Assembly (NCBI GenBank): GCA_031253835.1
Contig: JAIRVP010000043.1
Coordinates: 1-64,000, forward strand
DNA: 64,000 bases
Source: Burkholderia sp.
Lineage (GTDB): Bacteria; Pseudomonadota; Gammaproteobacteria; Burkholderiales; Burkholderiaceae
Direction of reading: 5' to 3'
Shown: one piece after another, positions 61,524 through 64,000 of the stretch
How positions within the stretch are numbered: position 1 is the stretch's first letter
Layout of the letters: each line of letters opens with the position of its first letter
Program-made: the position numbers and the translations under genes
The notes under the pieces: generated by a model
What the model saw: the letters and a program-made list of their open reading frames with translations, nothing else
Database searches by the model: none
What the model was told of the DNA's origin: nothing

Positions 61524-62591
61524 TCAGCCAAGCCAGTGCTGCACGGCCCAGGTGATCCCGTAGCCGCCGGCGATCAGCCACACGTACAGGATCAGGCCGG
61601 TCATCAGGGCCCGCGGGCCGGCCGCGCGGATCTGCGCGACGCGGGTCTCGATGCCGAGCGCGGTCATCGCCATCGTCAGCGCGAAGGTGTCGAGCACGTT
61701 CAGCGTATGCGTGACGTCCGTCGGCAGCACGTTCAGCGAATTGACGATCACGAAGCCGAGGAAGCCGAGCGCGAACCAGGGTACCGCCACCTTGCGCTTG
61801 CCTTGCGCGCCGCCGGCCGTCGCCCGCGCCGAGCGGGCGAGCCACCAGCCGAGCACCAGCAGCACCGGGACCAGCAGCATCACGCGCGTCATCTTCACGA
61901 TCGTCGCGACATGCGCGACCTGCGGGCTGATGTCGCTCGCCGCGCCGACCACCTGCGCGACTTCGTGGATCGTGCCGCCGAAGAACAGCCCGAGGCCGGC
62001 CGGATCGAGGTTCAGCAGCCCGGCGTGATACGCGAGCGGGTACAGGAACATCGACAGCGTGCCGAACAGCACGACGCTGCCCACGGCCATCGCGCTCTGG
62101 TGCGGCTTCGATTGCAGCGTCGATTCGAACGCGAGCACGGCGGCCGCGCCGCAGATCGCGCTGCCGGCGGCGGTCAGCAGCGCCGCGTCGCGGTCGAGCT
62201 TCATCAGCTTCATGCCGGCCCAGGTGCCGATCACGAGCGTGCTGACGACGACCAGCACCGATACCGTGAGGCCCGGCAGGCCGACCTGCGCGATTTCCTG
62301 CAGGCTCACGCGCAGCCCGAAGAACGCGACCGCGATGCGCAGCAGCTTGCGCGCGGAGAAGTTGACGCCGGCCGCCCAGCTGGCGGGCATCCCGTCGCGC
62401 AGCGCGTTGCCGTACAGCGCGCCGGCGACGATGCCGACGATCAGCGGCGACAGGCCGAGCCCCGCGATCGCGGGAAGCTGGGACAGGCTCGTGACGGCGG
62501 CGGCGAACAGCGCGACGAACAGCACGCCGTTCAACTGGCCGCGCATCGACGGCGCGGCATGGCTGAGAGGGGGAGTCGGAGCAGTGGACAT
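61524..62591 (-). CDS. YeiH/UPF0324-family putative sulfate or anion exporter
   Basis: A 355-residue membrane protein with about ten helices. LSPLIVGIVAGALYGNAL, AGSAICGAAAVLAFE, FFGGTIHEVAQVVGAA and TMAMTALGIETRVAQIRAAG are family signatures. Divergent from a LysR regulator, as yeiH is from yeiE in enterobacteria. Together with the sulfide module it may serve sulfur anion balance, though the two loci are 11 kb apart. Confidence 0.9.
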   Translation of the reverse strand: MSTAPTPPLSHAAPSMRGQLNGVLFVALFAAAVTSLSQLPAIAGLGLSPLIVGIVAGALYGNALRDGMPASWAAGVNFSARKLLRIAVAFFGLRVSLQEIAQVGLPGLTVSVLVVVSTLVIGTWAGMKLMKLDRDAALLTAAGSAICGAAAVLAFESTLQSKPHQSAMAVGSVVLFGTLSMFLYPLAYHAGLLNLDPAGLGLFFGGTIHEVAQVVGAASDISPQVAHVATIVKMTRVMLLVPVLLVLGWWLARSARATAGGAQGKRKVAVPWFALGFLGFVIVNSLNVLPTDVTHTLNVLDTFALTMAMTALGIETRVAQIRAAGPRALMTGLILYVWLIAGGYGITWAVQHWLG

Positions 62592-62640
62592 GGAAGCACC
62601 GTGATGGAGCGTGTTGCGATGGTGTAATCCTAATTTCGTT

Positions 62641-62650
62641 ATATCGATAT
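62641..62650. promoter_or_regulatory. Palindrome in the YeiH/LysR intergenic region
   Basis: ATATCGATAT is a perfect 10-bp palindrome inside an AT-rich region (about 62625-62700) between the two divergent genes, a plausible LysR-type binding core. It is 50 bases from the YeiH start and 54 from the LysR start. Confidence 0.5.
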
Positions 62651-62703
62651 GAAAAATTGTGATTTGTGACGTAAACTATCCGGAAAGCCGATAATTTATC
62701 CCC

Positions 62704-63597
62704 ATGACCCCGGATCAACTGATAACGTTCGCCGCCGTCGCCGAGCACCTGAACATCAGCCACGCCGCCGTGGCGCTGCATCTGTCGCAGCCGGCCGTGT
62801 CGGGCCAGTTGCGGCTGCTGCAGGACGAATTCGGCGAGCCGCTGTACCAGCGCGACGGCCGCGGCATCCGCCTGACGCCGGTCGGCGAGCAGCTCGCGCA
62901 GTACGCGAAGGCGCAGCGCGACACGTTCGCGCAGGCGCGTGCGTTTCGCGACGCGGTGCGCGGCCTCGAGGCCGGCACGCTGCGCATCGGCGCGAGCACG
63001 ACGCCTGCGAGCTACCTGCTGCCTTACCTGATCGCGGCGTTCCAGCCGCTCGCACCGCGCGTGGCGATCCAGACGATGAGCGGCAATACGGCCGACGTGG
63101 TGGCCGCGCTGCCGTCGCTCGACATCGCGCTGATCGAGGGGCCGCCCGGCGAGGCGCTGCCGCCCGGCACGGCCGTCCATGCGTGGCACGAGGACGAGAT
63201 CGTCGCGATCGTGCCGGCCGGCCATCCGCTGGCCGCGCCCGGCTACGACGCGGGCGTGACGCTCGAGGCGCTCGCCGCGCACCCGCTCGTGCTGCGCGAG
63301 GAAGGCTCCGCCGTGCGGCAGCTCGTCGAGCGCGCGTTCGCGCACGGCGGCGCGCCGATGCGCGTCGCGTTCGAGATCGCCGGTGTCGAGGCCGTGAAGG
63401 AGGCCGTGCGTGCCGGGATGGGCGTCGGGTTCGTGTCCGCGATGTCGCTGCGTCACCAGGATGCGGCGCTCGTGCTGCGCTCGCTTGCACCGGCGCCGCT
63501 CACACGTCATTTCTCCATTCTCGTGCCGCACGGCGGTGCACCGTCGCGGGTCGCCGCGCAATTCCTCGACATGAGTCTCGCGCAGGACCTCGCCTGA
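62704..63597 (+). CDS. LysR-family regulator (YeiE/CbbR-like), divergent from the YeiH exporter
   Basis: A 297-residue LTTR. HTH: FAAVAEHLNISHAAVALHLS, QPAVSGQLRLLQDEFGEPLY. Co-inducer domain with LRIGASTTPASYLLPYLIAA and GVEAVKEAVRAGMGVGFVSA, typical of CysB/CbbR-like sulfur or carbon regulators. ATG 62704. Likely controls the exporter across the shared AT-rich region. Confidence 0.9.
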   Translation: MTPDQLITFAAVAEHLNISHAAVALHLSQPAVSGQLRLLQDEFGEPLYQRDGRGIRLTPVGEQLAQYAKAQRDTFAQARAFRDAVRGLEAGTLRIGASTTPASYLLPYLIAAFQPLAPRVAIQTMSGNTADVVAALPSLDIALIEGPPGEALPPGTAVHAWHEDEIVAIVPAGHPLAAPGYDAGVTLEALAAHPLVLREEGSAVRQLVERAFAHGGAPMRVAFEIAGVEAVKEAVRAGMGVGFVSAMSLRHQDAALVLRSLAPAPLTRHFSILVPHGGAPSRVAAQFLDMSLAQDLA

Positions 63598-63733
63598 TCG
63601 GCCGAAACACGCCGACGAGCCGCCCCGGGAACCCGCGTTGCGCGCCGTCGGGCGCGTACTTGCGCGATGCACTATCTTAGGGATTTCCTCTATGGCGTGG
63701 GCCTGACGCGAAGCGCACCATCCGTCTCAAGCA

Positions 63734-63751
63734 AATGGAACCGGTTCCATT
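63734..63751. promoter_or_regulatory. LacI/GalR-family operator
   Basis: AATGGAACCGGTTCCATT is a perfect 18-bp palindrome with the central CG step typical of LacI-family sites. It ends 18 bases before the ATG at 63770, so binding would block the promoter or early transcription. The repressor gene is not in the window. Confidence 0.8.
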
Positions 63752-63769
63752 CCGGTAAAAAAGGGCAAA

Positions 63770-64000
63770 ATGGCAGACATCGTGATCGTGGCGAGCGCAT
63801 TCGGGACGGACCGCGTGCGTCAGGAAGGCCACAGCGCATTCGTCGCGACCGTCGCGGCATCCGGTGCGACCGGTTTCGAGGTGCGGCGTGAACTGTTCGC
63901 GTCGGACGACGACGCGGCTCCTGGCGCGCTGGCCGCGCTCGGCGTGCAGATCGCCGGCCACGGGCTGTGGTCGGTCTACTCGACGCCGGCCACGCTGTAC
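63770..64000 (+). CDS. Sugar phosphate isomerase/epimerase-like TIM-barrel protein, 5' part
   Basis: The first 77 codons of a gene that runs off the window end, with no stop. It reads MADIVIVASAFGTDRVRQEG, then FVATVAASGATGFEVRRELF and HGLWSVYSTPATLY. The start and the acidic F-E-V-R-R-E-L segment resemble xylose-isomerase-like TIM-barrel proteins of the IolE/hydroxypyruvate-isomerase class that accompany sugar-acid catabolism genes. AAAAAAGGG precedes the ATG, and a LacI-type operator lies 18 bases upstream. Confidence 0.72.
   Translation, partial: MADIVIVASAFGTDRVRQEGHSAFVATVAASGATGFEVRRELFASDDDAAPGALAALGVQIAGHGLWSVYSTPATLY

Overview
The window is high-GC, densely packed chromosomal DNA that looks like a Burkholderia cepacia complex species. 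The evidence is the phaA-phaB-phaR order of the polyhydroxybutyrate locus, the GC-rich codon choice, and typical Burkholderia neighbours such as rimO, kdgK, fetAB, ybiT and potFGHI. The species call is by recognition, not by alignment. No rRNA, complete tRNA or CRISPR array was found.

Layout. 1-1673: PHB synthesis (3' end of phaA, phaB, regulator phaR). 2064-9579: variable stretch with a secreted LprI-like protein, an IS3-family element whose orfA carries a premature stop, a roughly 50% GC segment with a small unknown gene and a pentapeptide-repeat protein, a broken second copy of the LprI-like gene, and a pair of M16 peptidases. 10136-25140: mostly housekeeping (rimO, kdgK, metC, serB, a LysR/oxidoreductase pair, two secreted proteins, fetAB, an AsmA-like protein, ybiT). 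25102-26493: small decayed integrative element in the 3' end of ybiT, bounded by 39-bp direct repeats, with an AT-rich membrane-protein gene and a tyrosine-recombinase remnant. 26686-33810: eight-gene cluster of tailoring-type enzymes (FkbM-like and CmcI-like methyltransferases, two APH-fold kinases, a radical SAM enzyme, an asparagine-synthase-like enzyme without its glutaminase nucleophile, an MGT-type glycosyltransferase and a polysaccharide deacetylase). I recognise no described pathway with this set; it is the best candidate for an undescribed system here.

33869-46024: small secreted proteins, an aldehyde dehydrogenase, a nitronate-monooxygenase-like enzyme, ompW with a near-consensus FNR/Anr box, the potFGHI polyamine importer and a large secreted lectin-domain protein. 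46177-51225: sulfide/persulfide oxidation module (TauE exporter, DUF442-SQR fusion, persulfide-dioxygenase-like MBL protein) divergent from a FisR-type sigma-54 activator, with a -24/-12 promoter and upstream repeats readable in the sequence. 51303-59659: MerR/TipAS regulator and a complete RND efflux operon with divergent TetR repressor and palindromic operator. 59687-64000: CLC channel, YeiH-type exporter with divergent LysR regulator, and the start of a TIM-barrel sugar isomerase gene behind a LacI-type operator; that gene runs off the window.

Start codons were chosen from visible ribosome binding sites, signal peptides and family length. Percent GC figures are hand counts of single 60-base lines. 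Functions rest on motif recognition, without database searches.
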